DNA of 64,000 nucleotides from Erwinia sp. S63 (GCF_016625195.1 NZ_JACVUP010000005.1:186001-250000), one strand, 5' to 3'; shown: positions 39,869-52,666, counted from the stretch's first letter. Notes: generated from the letters alone by a model not told the origin. Made by a program: numbers and translations.

Positions 39869-41404
39869 TTACGCGCCCTGTCCCTGATACGCTTCAAACA
39901 TCGCCAGCCCTTGGGCCAGCGTCATCGGTTGCTGCATGGCTTCCACCAGCGCCGCGGTCAGCGTGTACATCCCAGCTGAACACACCGCCGCGATGATGCC
40001 CTGACGACAGTAAAAGGCGATAAAACTTTTGTCCTGAAGCGATCCCAGCAGTCGGTAGTCGTCCCACTCTTCGGCATGCCCCAGATATTCGTAGCGCGTA
40101 CCGTAGTGTGCGGTCCAGAAAAACGGCACGCGATCATACATCATACCTTTGCCCAGCATATTGAGAGCCGCGATTCGCCCCTGCTGCTGCGCCACACGAT
40201 AATGCTCAATACGCTGCGGGCCACGCGGCGTGAGATAACTGGCGATATCGCCCGCAACCCAAATATTGTCAGCAACGCGTAGCTGCCCGTCGGCGAGCAG
40301 GCTGCCATCGTCCTGCAGTGGCAAATCATGGATGAAATCCGTCGCCGGTTTCACGCCAGTAGCAAACAGCACCTGACTTGCTGGCACCGATTTGCCCCCT
40401 TTCAGACGCACCGCTTGCACCTGTTCTTTCCCTTCCAGCGCTTCCGGCTCACCCTCAACAAATTTCACCCCATTGCTGCGGTGCAGATCGTGAAAATAGC
40501 GTCCAATCTCTTCACCAAACTGCTTTGCAAACGGCAGTGGATGACGGGCAATCACCGTGACATCCACATCCCGATTGCGCAGCGCGCCCGCCATCTCCAT
40601 ACCGATAAAGCTATTGCCGATTATCACCAGCTGCTCTGTTTCATCCACCTGTTTGAGTAGCGCCTCCGCCTGATTCAGCGAACGTAACAGATGCACCCCC
40701 TGCAAATCCTTACCGGAGATGTTAAGAGTCTGCGGCACGCCGCCGCTGGCAATTAATAGCTGATTAAATTTCACTTGCTGACCATCCGCAAGAATCAACG
40801 TCTGCTGCTGCGCCTTGAGTTGCGCGACTTCGCCGTGAATACGCTGTAGCGAACCCAGCACATCCGGCTTGAGGAGTTTGGGCACATCCTCAATCGCCAT
40901 TTTTCCCGAGGGCACAAATTTGCTCAGCGCGGTGCGATCGTAAGGGGCGGCGGATTCGCGCTCCACCAGCACAATGCGCCCGCTGAAACCTTCATCGCGT
41001 AGCGTCCAGATCGCCGCACTGCCTGCGGCTCCGGAACCTAAAATCACGCACACCGGTGATTCGCCCTGAGCGGCGGGGGCGCTGGCAGGCGACATCGCTT
41101 GTGGATTCACCAGCACCTTGCCCTGTTCAACACGCACCGGATAGCGTTTAAGGTTGGCCAATGCCAGCGGCTCACACATTTTGCCATCGCGCAGTTGAAA
41201 TACCGCCTTGTGCCACGGACACACCAGCTTATCGCCGCAGATTGCGCCCTGCTCTAACGGCGCTCCCGCATGTGGGCACTTTGCCTGCAACGCCTGCACC
41301 CGTTCGCCATCGCGAACCAGCACCATATCGATATCACCCACGGTGAATTTGGTGGGTTTGCGCTGCGCCAGCGACTTGAGTTCCACGACAGATTGATAGC
41401 TCAC
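39869..41404 (-). CDS. Rieske [2Fe-2S]/FAD-dependent oxidoreductase (AIF-like)
   Basis: 511-residue fusion of an N-terminal Rieske ferredoxin (1-105) and a pyridine nucleotide-disulfide reductase. Rieske ligands are complete: Cys43, His45, Cys62, His65 in CPHAG and CPWHK. The FAD-binding GSGAAGSAA is near residue 124 and the NAD-binding GNSFIGMEMAGAL near 262. The architecture is that of AIFM3/AIF-like reductases and nitrite-reductase-like ferredoxin reductases. The electron acceptor is not known, and no oxygenase gene lies beside it. In E. coli this interval between proC and psiF holds a diguanylate cyclase gene instead. Confidence 0.88.
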   Translation of the reverse strand: MSYQSVVELKSLAQRKPTKFTVGDIDMVLVRDGERVQALQAKCPHAGAPLEQGAICGDKLVCPWHKAVFQLRDGKMCEPLALANLKRYPVRVEQGKVLVNPQAMSPASAPAAQGESPVCVILGSGAAGSAAIWTLRDEGFSGRIVLVERESAAPYDRTALSKFVPSGKMAIEDVPKLLKPDVLGSLQRIHGEVAQLKAQQQTLILADGQQVKFNQLLIASGGVPQTLNISGKDLQGVHLLRSLNQAEALLKQVDETEQLVIIGNSFIGMEMAGALRNRDVDVTVIARHPLPFAKQFGEEIGRYFHDLHRSNGVKFVEGEPEALEGKEQVQAVRLKGGKSVPASQVLFATGVKPATDFIHDLPLQDDGSLLADGQLRVADNIWVAGDIASYLTPRGPQRIEHYRVAQQQGRIAALNMLGKGMMYDRVPFFWTAHYGTRYEYLGHAEEWDDYRLLGSLQDKSFIAFYCRQGIIAAVCSAGMYTLTAALVEAMQQPMTLAQGLAMFEAYQGQGA

Positions 41405-41652
41405 GATTAGCCTCCTGCGTTGTTATTGGATTTGACGACATTAAATCCCTACAAACAGTAAGCCTGGCAAAGCAGGAGAATTTCGCTGGAGAAACAAAGC
41501 GTAACGGCGGATAAGCTATTACTTATCACACCGTTAGTGAGGAAAATAAAATCGCGCTTCAGGCTGAGGCGGCTTGCCACACCTTTTTGCCCTGTTTGAT
41601 ACACACGTTTGGCTATTACTTTTTCTTCTGACCGGTGAGTGAGAGGCAATAA

Positions 41653-41680
41653 AAAGGGCTCATACACAGTATGAACCCTT
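41653..41680 (-). terminator. Terminator of psiF
   Basis: Twelve-bp stem AAGGGTTCATAC / GTATGAGCCCTT (one G-T pair), loop TGT, then TTTTTATT on the minus strand, 19 bp past the psiF stop. Confidence 0.9.
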
Positions 41681-41698
41681 AGATCAGGTGCAATTCGA

Positions 41699-42001
41699 TT
41701 AGGCTTTTTTCAGGCAGGAACTCATAAAGGTCTTGCGTGCATCGCCGCTGAGTTTTTTATCAGCCGCGTCGGTATTACAGGTTTTCATCTTCATTTGCTG
41801 CGGCGTCATGCTGCCCATCTTGCTGTCTTTTTTCAGACAGTCGCTCATGAAGGATTTACGCGCATCCCCTTTTAAATCCTGAGAGGAAGCGTGTTGATTA
41901 CACATGGTCATTTTATTTTGTTGGGCGGTTTTCTCTGCTGCACCCGCATTGCCCGCCAACAGCAGGCCTGCTGCTATCATTGCCAAAAGACACGATTTCA
42001 T
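41699..42001 (-). CDS. psiF: Phosphate starvation-inducible protein PsiF
   Basis: 100-residue secreted protein with signal peptide MKSCLLAMIAAGLLLAGNAG and two copies of the PsiF repeat (NKMTMCNQHASSQDLKGDAR...FMSDCLKK and MKMKTCNTDAADKKLSGDAR...FMSSCLKK). Each repeat has two cysteines, presumably disulfide-bonded in the periplasm. The start is the ATG at 42001; an ATG five codons earlier is possible. In E. coli psiF follows phoA in the Pho regulon. Here phoA is absent and iraP is the next gene upstream. No clear Pho box is seen. Confidence 0.9.
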   Translation of the reverse strand: MKSCLLAMIAAGLLLAGNAGAAEKTAQQNKMTMCNQHASSQDLKGDARKSFMSDCLKKDSKMGSMTPQQMKMKTCNTDAADKKLSGDARKTFMSSCLKKA

Positions 42002-42140
42002 TGCCGGAATCTCCATAGAATTATTGCCTCTTAATAATGGCAGGAAATAAGCAATGCAGAAAAAAATATATTCCCTCGCACAACGTTGCGCTTCAGACCA
42101 GCTGATCACAGCACAGCTTATTTAGAGGGAGAGATAACGC

Positions 42141-42395
42141 TTATACGCGTGGATGATTCAGCAGCTTTTCAACGTAGTTGCGCAGCAGAGTGGTGTCGGG
42201 GGTTTCTGCCGCAGGAGCAAGCGGGGGCATGGCGGTGGCGATACCGGCCGCAATCTCATTGAATTGTTCAGGATCCAGCTTACGCAGCATGGCCGTCAGC
42301 ACAATTTCTAATGCCTCAACCTGGACCACTAATTCTTTTGACTCTTCTTCTTTCTCAGCCAGTTTTAGCAGAAGTTCCGCGATAAGGTTTTTCAT
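42141..42395 (-). CDS. iraP: Anti-adapter protein IraP
   Basis: 84-residue coiled-coil protein that binds RssB and protects the sigma factor RpoS from ClpXP during phosphate starvation. The opening [20 protein letters not shown] and the following [18 protein letters not shown] match E. coli IraP closely; the C-terminal [14 protein letters not shown] also matches, while the linker differs. Position beside psiF is conserved with E. coli. A pair of GAAACGTTTC palindromes lies 137-178 bp upstream and may affect its promoter. Confidence 0.92.
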   Translation of the reverse strand: MKNLIAELLLKLAEKEEESKELVVQVEALEIVLTAMLRKLDPEQFNEIAAGIATAMPPLAPAAETPDTTLLRNYVEKLLNHPRV

Positions 42396-42531
42396 GCGAC
42401 GGGCTCAATAAGAGATGGAAAACAGACGTTAGCATTGAGGGGGTTAAAACAACAGGGATTTCTGGCGGTTTGCACAAAATAAACATTAAGCGCAGCGTTA
42501 AAAAAGAAACGGAATTTCAATATGTAACGGC

Positions 42532-42573
42532 GAAACGTTTCACTTCATTGGTCATGCTTTTTCGAAACGTTTC
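42532..42573. promoter_or_regulatory. Pair of GAAACGTTTC palindromes (LacI/GalR- or Cra-type operators)
   Basis: Exact GAAACGTTTC at 42532-42541 and 42564-42573, 32 bp apart (three helical turns); the second extends to CGAAACGTTTCG. They lie upstream of iraP and just beyond the 3' end of the small lipoprotein gene. The form is that of LacI/GalR-family sites and close to the Cra site TGAAACGTTTCA. Confidence 0.55.
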
Positions 42574-42605
42574 GCGCGTATTCATGCATTAACGGATGGC
42601 GCTAA

Positions 42606-42752
42606 TTAATGCGGTCCCATAAAGCCATGACCTGGACCGCCACCGCCGCCAGGACCACCCCAACCGCCTCCGCCGCCCGGCGGTGGGAAGATACAACCGC
42701 TCAGCGCGGTCACCAGTGCCACAACGGCAGCGAGTTTAATAATACGGACCAT
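42606..42752 (-). CDS. Glycine-rich small lipoprotein
   Basis: 48-residue predicted lipoprotein. The signal sequence MVRIIKLAAVVALVTALSGC has a good lipobox (LSGC, Cys20), and the mature part is only about 28 residues of proline and glycine (PPPGGGGGWGGPGGG) ending GHGFMGPH. AGAGG lies before the ATG at 42752, which is preferred to a longer frame. Similar tiny Gly-rich lipoproteins occur in enterobacteria without known function. Confidence 0.7.
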   Translation of the reverse strand: MVRIIKLAAVVALVTALSGCIFPPPGGGGGWGGPGGGGGPGHGFMGPH

Positions 42753-42970
42753 AATTACCTCTGGATGGTGAAATCGGGCTGAGTGTATGAGGCGGCAACA
42801 GGCACGACAATACAGAATTCTCTGCAACCCAGCGCTATTCATCTCTGCTCACCACGCTTAACAAATTACTGGCACTACGCCCGCAAAAAAATCACAGAGG
42901 CATCATCGTAATGAAGAAAATTTCAGCCATTGAGGGTGGTCGATCACTTTACACGCCGCGCGAAATGACG

Positions 42971-42991
42971 CAATGTGAGCGCATTACAATT
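42971..42991. promoter_or_regulatory. lac-type operator before lacZ
   Basis: CAATGTGAGCGCATTACAAT plus one T matches E. coli lacO1 at 17 of 21 positions, including the TGTGAGCG half and ACAATT half. It ends 14 bp before the lacZ ATG. A possible -35 TTTACA lies at 42948-42953. No lacI gene is in the window. Confidence 0.75.
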
Positions 42992-42996
42992 AATGA

Positions 42997-47344
<4,348 letters not shown>

Positions 47345-47725
47345 CAGAAAAAATGAAATGAGGGTTCAGTCTAACAACCTCATAACATCGCTGGACGGCA
47401 AAACATGGCATCGGGTTAAAAACGCAGTTTTTCGCTGCCGTGCGTGATTCTGCTCACAGCAAATAGTGTAAGGGGCACGATTTGTAGTGTCTTTATGTGC
47501 TGTAACAAACAACTCAGCAAGATAAGCGCATCGCGACAGAGAGCAAACGTGAAAAAATATGTCTATCCATTACTGACAATATTCGACGCCGCATCTATGT
47601 TTAAAAAATCACCGGCCATCGCTGGCGAGGCGCTGCCCGTTCTGGACAGTTCCCATGCTTAACCCATATTTCCCAATGCTGCCAATAATCGGCGGTGGGC
47701 ATCGTTGTCTCTGCGGAGGTCAGCC
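47345..47725. other. Intergenic region between mdtG and ymgB-like gene
   Basis: 381 bases, AT-richer than neighbours. It should hold the divergent promoters. A 72-codon plus-strand frame at 47444-47662 lacks a ribosome site and is not called. No other structure was found. Confidence 0.4.
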
Positions 47726-47980
47726 ATGAGAACACATCCTAACAGCGCCAGTCGGGCGATTACCGACTACTTCAACAGTCCTGCCTGGCATGCGCCGCAC
47801 GAGAGCGATCTGCTGGCAGCGATCATGCGCGAATTGATGGATGATGGTCAGCCCGCGACCAGCAAAGCGATCATTGCGCGGGTGATTGCCAAACTGGAAT
47901 TTGAAGGGGATGAGCAGCAGCTCCAAAGCTATCGCAACCTGTTGGCGCAGTTGCTGGAAGACAGGCAACAAAAGCCGTAG
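47726..47980 (+). CDS. YmgB/AriR-type biofilm and acid-resistance small regulator
   Basis: 84-residue helical protein. It resembles the E. coli YmgB (AriR) family: an opening with ITDYFNSPAWHAPHESDLLA, a central SKAIIARVIAKLE helix and a C-terminal YRNLLAQLLEDRQQ helix, in the same order and spacing as AriR (SSYFRSSGNLL, NKNIILSLIHSLE, VIRKTLEIVL). AriR is a dimeric protein affecting biofilm and acid resistance. GGAGGT lies five bases before the chosen ATG. No sequence-level confirmation is possible here. Confidence 0.7.
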   Translation: MRTHPNSASRAITDYFNSPAWHAPHESDLLAAIMRELMDDGQPATSKAIIARVIAKLEFEGDEQQLQSYRNLLAQLLEDRQQKP

Positions 47981-48094
47981 AGTGCCGTCATTAAACCACC
48001 GAAGAAATCGCTTGGTGTGCGGCGGATTTAAAGGAGATCTGCAGCGTTTAGGGACTTCAAGACGCGCCGTATGCAGGCGCGCCTCCATTTCGTG

Positions 48095-48412
48095 TTACTT
48101 CACTGCGCGCAGGTGATCGGCCTCGCTGACCACCGCTTTTCCGCTCGCACGTTGATACAGGCACAGCTCACGCCCAACCTGATTTTTCATATGCTTCTGC
48201 GGATAGCGTCCTTCCAGCAGGACTGCGTCGTAACCCACGCTATCGTCATACTGAATCGGTTTACCCACCACCTTCACCGCCTTCAGGCCACTGGCTTTCA
48301 GACAGGCTTGCTGCCGGGTTTGCGTGTTTTGCTGCCAGGCGGCTTCGCTCGAGGCGTGCGCCAGTGGACTTAATAGCAGGGTGATTAGCAGAATTTTTTT
48401 GGTGTGTCTCAT
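48095..48412 (-). CDS. Unrecognised exported small protein
   Basis: 105 residues with a Sec signal peptide (MRHTKKILLITLLLSPLAHA) and a mature domain of about 85 residues containing two cysteines (QQACLKAS and GRELCLYQR), probably a periplasmic disulfide. A strong AGGAG lies five bases before the ATG. The KVVGKPIQYDDSVGYDAVLL segment is not a motif I know. It follows the I78-inhibitor gene on the same strand but beyond a terminator. Confidence 0.75.
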   Translation of the reverse strand: MRHTKKILLITLLLSPLAHASSEAAWQQNTQTRQQACLKASGLKAVKVVGKPIQYDDSVGYDAVLLEGRYPQKHMKNQVGRELCLYQRASGKAVVSEADHLRAVK

Positions 48413-48455
48413 CGTCGCTCCTCATCAATCCAGTACGGATTAATAGAAAAAAAAA

Positions 48456-48473
48456 TTCCCGCCGAGGCGGGAA
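48456..48473 (-). terminator. Strong intrinsic terminator, minus strand
   Basis: Stem TTCCCGCC / GGCGGGAA followed on the minus strand by nine T. It lies 112 bp beyond the stop of the I78-inhibitor gene and 44 bp before the next gene on that strand, whose transcript must start after it or read through it. Confidence 0.85.
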
Positions 48474-48584
48474 GAAACAAGACGAGCATTGCATATTCGA
48501 GAGTGACGAGGAAATCTCCGTAATGCGCAGCTATCCTCGCCCGGCGCCATGACAGCCCGATGACAATGCGGTGTCCGTTTGAAT

Positions 48585-48884
48585 TTATCCGCAATAAACC
48601 CGCGAAATTTTACCACTCTGATCAGCAGTAAAGTTCAGGCGGCGCAGATTGAAGTCCATGGTAACGGCACCGTTCCACGGAATAGCGCGCATCGGCACCG
48701 CAAAGCGTTGGGTATCAAGGCTGCTCAGCGGTTGGCCGATATAATTTTGATATTGCGATGCGCCACACTGATCGGTTTCGGGATCGTGGCTGACGGCAGC
48801 GGTGCTGTCCGGTTTGCTGGCGGACTGGCAAGCGGTTAAGGCCAAAAAGGCCGTAGCCAGTAACGCTTTTCCATAATGGGTCAC
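48585..48884 (-). CDS. I78-family peptidase inhibitor lipoprotein
   Basis: 99-residue lipoprotein (lipobox LTAC, Cys19). The mature domain has the I78/elastase-inhibitor pattern: CGASQYQNYIGQPLSSLDTQ, then AVPMRAIPWNGAVTMDF and the C-terminal LNFTADQSGKISRVYCG. The two cysteines at either end probably pair. Such inhibitors protect the envelope from serine proteases. It starts with GTG behind a strong GGAGGAG. Confidence 0.85.
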   Translation of the reverse strand: MTHYGKALLATAFLALTACQSASKPDSTAAVSHDPETDQCGASQYQNYIGQPLSSLDTQRFAVPMRAIPWNGAVTMDFNLRRLNFTADQSGKISRVYCG

Positions 48885-49056
48885 AAGTTTCTCCTCCTGG
48901 ATAGTAAACGAACCGTTCCCGAGAGTAACAAAGCCAACCGCTGATGTGAAAATAATGACAGTGGATTAATCGAATAATTGTGCTCTAACGCGCGATCTTC
49001 CTCTCGTTTTCCAGGATAAATCGCACGCTGTGTCTAAAGTTCACGCGCTCAGTCAC

Positions 49057-49062
49057 TACAAT
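49057..49062 (+). promoter_or_regulatory. Possible -10 box of the 22-residue gene
   Basis: TACAAT in a CTACAATTAACT context, 25 bp before the start codon. The -35 region is poor, which would fit a sigma-S-type promoter. Confidence 0.35.
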
Positions 49063-49087
49063 TAACTAAGAATTATCTGAGGTGACG

Positions 49088-49156
49088 ATGATGGAACTTG
49101 CAATGTTTATCGGCTTTGCCATCCTGATGACCGTGGTTGCGGTGCGGGTGCGTTAA
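49088..49156 (+). CDS. Putative 22-residue membrane protein
   Basis: Encodes MMELAMFIGFAILMTVVAVR followed by VR: a single hydrophobic helix with a basic C-terminal end, typical of bacterial small membrane proteins. Support comes from a GAGGTGAC ribosome site, a candidate -10 box upstream and a good terminator downstream, which together make a compact transcription unit. I do not recognise the protein. A second ATG directly follows the first. Confidence 0.55.
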   Translation: MMELAMFIGFAILMTVVAVRVR

Positions 49157-49195
49157 GCCCTGATGATGCTGGCGGCTAAACGGCCGCCACGACGG

Positions 49196-49226
49196 AGAGG
49201 CCGCGCTTACTGAGCGGCCTCTTTTT
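49196..49226 (+). terminator. Terminator after the 22-residue gene
   Basis: Perfect 9-bp stem AGAGGCCGC / GCGGCCTCT followed by TTTTC on the plus strand. It overlaps the 3' end of the convergent GGDEF/EAL gene. Confidence 0.75.
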
Positions 49227-51753
49227 CATCCTGCAAGCGCTCTTTAAACGCGGCAAGTGGCATCGGCTTGCCGAGAAAATAGCCCTGCCCCTCTTCACAG
49301 GAAAGCGCCTTCAGCTCATTGAGCTGCGCTTCGGTTTCAATCCCTTCTGCCGTAATGGTGAGCGCAAAGGCGCGTGCTAATCCGACAATCCCTGCGACCA
49401 CCGATTGCGCTTGTTTCGATTCCGGGAACTCTTTCATCCATGACCGATCGATTTTCAGGCCGTTGAATGGGAAAGTTTTCAGGTAACCTAATGCCGCATA
49501 GCCGGTGCCAAAATCATCGACCGTCAGCCGCACGCCCAGCGCTCGCAACCCCTGCATGATTTCCAGTGCACGATCGGGGTGCTCGAAGGTGACGTTTTCA
49601 GTGATCTCCAGCTCCAGCCGGGTGGCCGGTAAGCCGCTGACCGCCAGCGCATGCGCCACGCGATCCACCAAATCACTGTTGCGGAACTCCACTGGTGAGA
49701 TGTTTACGGATATGTAGCGCTGATCGCCCCAGTCGCTGGCATCATGGCAGGCGCGCATCAATACCCAGTCACTGATGGCAGCAATCAGCCCATTCTCTTC
49801 CGCCAGCGGAATAAAGCGGTCAGGCGTAATCCATTGATTTTCGCCCACCTGCCAGCGAATCAACGCTTCTGCACCGGCCAGCTGTCCCGTTTGCAGTTGA
49901 TAACGCGGCTGATAGTGCAGTGAGAACGTATTGTTGCGCAGCGCCTCTTCAATCGCCTGCACCATATCGCGCTTCGATTGAATATGGTTGGCCATATCGT
50001 TGGAGTACCACACCCAGCGATCGCGTCCAGCCGTACGTGCCTGGCCGAGTGCGATGTCCGCCAGTCGCAGTAAGGCTTCCGGTTGGCTGGCATCCTGCGG
50101 TGCGCTGACAATACCCATGCTGGCGGTAAGGCTCAGTTGGTGCGATCCGCTGATAATAGGCTGATGGACGGCGCGTTGCAGCGCGCGGCAGCGATACTCC
50201 AGCCCGGCACGCGAGCTTTCGCGCAGCAGCAGAATAAACTCATCCCCGCCCAGTCGTGCCGCCAGTTCATCAGGCCCAATCAGATTTTTCAGCCGCTGAG
50301 AGATCTCATTCAGCACCACATCGCCCACTGCGTGGCCCCACGAATCGTTGATCGGTTTGAACTGATCCAGATCGAAGCTGATCACAAACAGCGGTGCCTC
50401 TTGCGTGGCGTGCTCCAGATGAGTAGTCAGGAATTCCTGCAGCTGCATGCGGTTGGCGAGGCCAGTAAGCAGATCGTGGCGTGACAGGAACTGGATGCGC
50501 GCTTCCGCATCCACTTCATGGGTAATATCGGACACCGTGCCGCGAAAGCCGGTGCGCAAGCCGTTGCGGCGAATGGTCTTCGCCATCAGTTCGCCGATAC
50601 GGCGCTCACCGTTGGCAGCCATAAACTGGCAGCGCAGCGGCACATGCTGCATTTCATCGCCCTGACGCAGCAGCCAGGCCACCAGCGAGTGGCTGGGATG
50701 ACTGAGCAGTTGATCCAGTGGGCGCCCGATCCAGCTTTTGACCTCGTGTCCGGTAACGGCGGCAAAACGCGAGGAGAGATAGCAAAGGCGTCCCTGATCG
50801 TCCACTTCCCAAATCCAGTCCGAAGCGGCTTCTGCCAGGTCGCGGAAACGCTCTTCACTGTTGGCCAGTTCACGCTGACTGATGGCCAGCATTTCAAAGC
50901 GACGATCGGAAATAACGGCGTTATGCAGCGCATGGCGAATCACCCGGCGTGTCACCAGCGCAACCGCCAGTACAGTGAAACAGAGCAATGGCATCATCAG
51001 CCAGATCACCCCAAAGCCGGGATTTTTGGCCTGCCAGCGTAACACCAGCGGCTCGCCCTGAATCACCGGTTCGGCCAGCCGCGGTTCATACAACGCATCG
51101 TTTAAGCCATTCGCAATTCGCGGCGCAATCACATTGAGCGACTTGCCAAGGGCCTGCAATTTTTCCGGGGTCATGATGTTAACGAACACCATCACCGAGG
51201 CTGGGCCCGGAATAGTGGGAAGATCGGGCACCTTGCCTGGCGTGATCGGCGCAGCCACCACCAATGCCGGCTGTTGATTGATTATCGCATTGCGCGTAAT
51301 GCCATCGTCAGGTTGGTGTCGTGCGGCGGCCAGCAACAGTGCAGTTTGCCCACCTAACCAGCTTTCCAGCGACGCCTCTGACAATTTGCCATCCACCACC
51401 GCGTAGCGCGTTTTGCCGGCACCATCGATGACAAATACGCCGTCATAGTGATACTCCTTGTACAGGCTGGGGCCAAAGTTTTCTTCGTCCCACGCCCAGA
51501 CTTTATTCACCGTCAGATGCAGATTCTTCCAGCCTTCACCCCAGTTGGCGTAATCACGCACATCGGTGATCATCTTCTCCTGCTGCTGATGCCAGGCCTG
51601 GCGCATCAGATTGATATCCTGCTGGATGGAGTCGCTGTTTTGTCGATGGGCAATCACCAGCACCATCACAACAGAGAGCAGCAGCACGCCAAACAGCAGC
51701 GACGTTAAGGTGCGCAAACTGCGTCGCGTCACCCTAACGGTGTGTGCTTCCAT
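49207..51753 (-). CDS. CHASE4-PAS-GGDEF-EAL cyclic-di-GMP protein
   Basis: Membrane-bound c-di-GMP enzyme of 848 residues. In order: a membrane helix (SLLFGVLLLSVVMVLVIAH), a CHASE4-type periplasmic sensor (MITDVRDYANWGEGWKNLHL), a second helix near 260, a PAS domain (FRDLAEAASDWIWEVDDQGR), then GGDEF and EAL domains. The GGDEF motif is intact near residue 502 (RLGGDEFILLL), as are the EAL signature (AEALIRW) near 626 and DDFGTGYAALGYL, so both synthesis and hydrolysis are possible. Start chosen at the ATG with AGGG five bases before it; ATGs at 51801 and 51855 extend the frame but lack good sites. Confidence 0.9.
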   Translation of the reverse strand: MEAHTVRVTRRSLRTLTSLLFGVLLLSVVMVLVIAHRQNSDSIQQDINLMRQAWHQQQEKMITDVRDYANWGEGWKNLHLTVNKVWAWDEENFGPSLYKEYHYDGVFVIDGAGKTRYAVVDGKLSEASLESWLGGQTALLLAAARHQPDDGITRNAIINQQPALVVAAPITPGKVPDLPTIPGPASVMVFVNIMTPEKLQALGKSLNVIAPRIANGLNDALYEPRLAEPVIQGEPLVLRWQAKNPGFGVIWLMMPLLCFTVLAVALVTRRVIRHALHNAVISDRRFEMLAISQRELANSEERFRDLAEAASDWIWEVDDQGRLCYLSSRFAAVTGHEVKSWIGRPLDQLLSHPSHSLVAWLLRQGDEMQHVPLRCQFMAANGERRIGELMAKTIRRNGLRTGFRGTVSDITHEVDAEARIQFLSRHDLLTGLANRMQLQEFLTTHLEHATQEAPLFVISFDLDQFKPINDSWGHAVGDVVLNEISQRLKNLIGPDELAARLGGDEFILLLRESSRAGLEYRCRALQRAVHQPIISGSHQLSLTASMGIVSAPQDASQPEALLRLADIALGQARTAGRDRWVWYSNDMANHIQSKRDMVQAIEEALRNNTFSLHYQPRYQLQTGQLAGAEALIRWQVGENQWITPDRFIPLAEENGLIAAISDWVLMRACHDASDWGDQRYISVNISPVEFRNSDLVDRVAHALAVSGLPATRLELEITENVTFEHPDRALEIMQGLRALGVRLTVDDFGTGYAALGYLKTFPFNGLKIDRSWMKEFPESKQAQSVVAGIVGLARAFALTITAEGIETEAQLNELKALSCEEGQGYFLGKPMPLAAFKERLQDEKEAAQ

Positions 51754-52017
51754 ATTAGCCCTGGCAGGCAAGGTCGCGTGCCGGTGATACTCAGAATTCA
51801 TGCAATGTGCTCGCAAAACAGAGGCAGCAAAAAAGAAGACAGGGTGCGCGTTCATGGCGCCTCTGTCCTGTAATGGTTTTTTCGGTTATCGGCGCAGGCC
51901 GCCGCAGATTTAGTCCTCGCGGCGGAATTTTTGAACAGCGCAATTCTGTGTGGGGCCATCTCGACAGCAATGATCGCCATTGCTACTATGCGTTTTCCTC
52001 TGCCCATTGAGCTGACT

Positions 52018-52665
52018 ATGGACACCCAATCCGACAAAGTGACGCTGACGCTGTTCTACGCCGCGAGCTTTGTGGTGTATTACGTCGTGACCATGCTGAT
52101 TACGCTGTTTCCCAACTACGGGGCGCTGCGCAATAACGGTTTACTGGTGCCGGTGCTCTGCTTGTTTGAATTCGCGGTGATCTACCCGCTGTATCGTTTT
52201 TACTGCCAACGCCGCACTGACATCCCGCTGGGATATCTGCGTCCCGGTCAGGCGCTGCTGTTTGTCGGTGCACTGGTGGCGCTGATGGTGGCGCAGACGC
52301 AATTCCTGCAACCGGAAGGCTGGTTGATTGCGCAGAGTCAACAGGGACGCAGTTCGATGCTGATCCTGCTGCTGACTGCGGTGCTGCTAGCACCGGTGTT
52401 TGAAGAGGTGTTGTTCCGCGGTTTTCTGTTACAAGGATTTTTGTTGTGGGCACCGAAGAGCCGCTTCGCCTGCATGCTGCTCACCTCGCTGCTGTTCGCC
52501 GCGATGCACACGCAATACGTGCATTGGGAAACCATCGTGGCACTGACGCTGTTTTCACTGTTGCTGTGTTACGCCCGTCTGCGCAGTAATAGCCTCGCGC
52601 TGCCCATCTTCCTGCATACGCTGAATAACCTGATCGCGATTCTGCCCGCCTGGTTTTACGCATAA
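52018..52665 (+). CDS. CPBP-family intramembrane glutamic protease
   Basis: 215-residue membrane protein with about seven helices. CPBP (Rce1-like) motifs are present: the paired glutamates EEVLFRGFLLQG near residue 125, FAAMHTQ with its histidine near 160, and the C-terminal FLHTLNNLIA with His/Asn near 200. The family includes prenyl-protein proteases and bacteriocin-immunity proteins; the substrate here is unknown. The start is placed at MDTQSDKVTL, the frame being open 29 codons further. Confidence 0.85.
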   Translation: MDTQSDKVTLTLFYAASFVVYYVVTMLITLFPNYGALRNNGLLVPVLCLFEFAVIYPLYRFYCQRRTDIPLGYLRPGQALLFVGALVALMVAQTQFLQPEGWLIAQSQQGRSSMLILLLTAVLLAPVFEEVLFRGFLLQGFLLWAPKSRFACMLLTSLLFAAMHTQYVHWETIVALTLFSLLLCYARLRSNSLALPIFLHTLNNLIAILPAWFYA

Positions 52666-52666
52666 A

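Noticed and set aside
41449..41667. 72-codon minus-strand frame between psiF and the Rieske gene
   Set aside because: It contains part of the psiF terminator and lacks a ribosome site or known similarity.
47444..47662. 72-codon frame between mdtG and the ymgB-like gene
   Set aside because: No ribosome site and no coherent domain; probably chance in an AT-rich promoter region.
48409..48594. 61-codon frame joining the I78 gene end to the next exported protein, resembling a leader peptide
   Set aside because: The frame runs through a strong intrinsic terminator and no leader-type codon cluster or alternative hairpin is evident.
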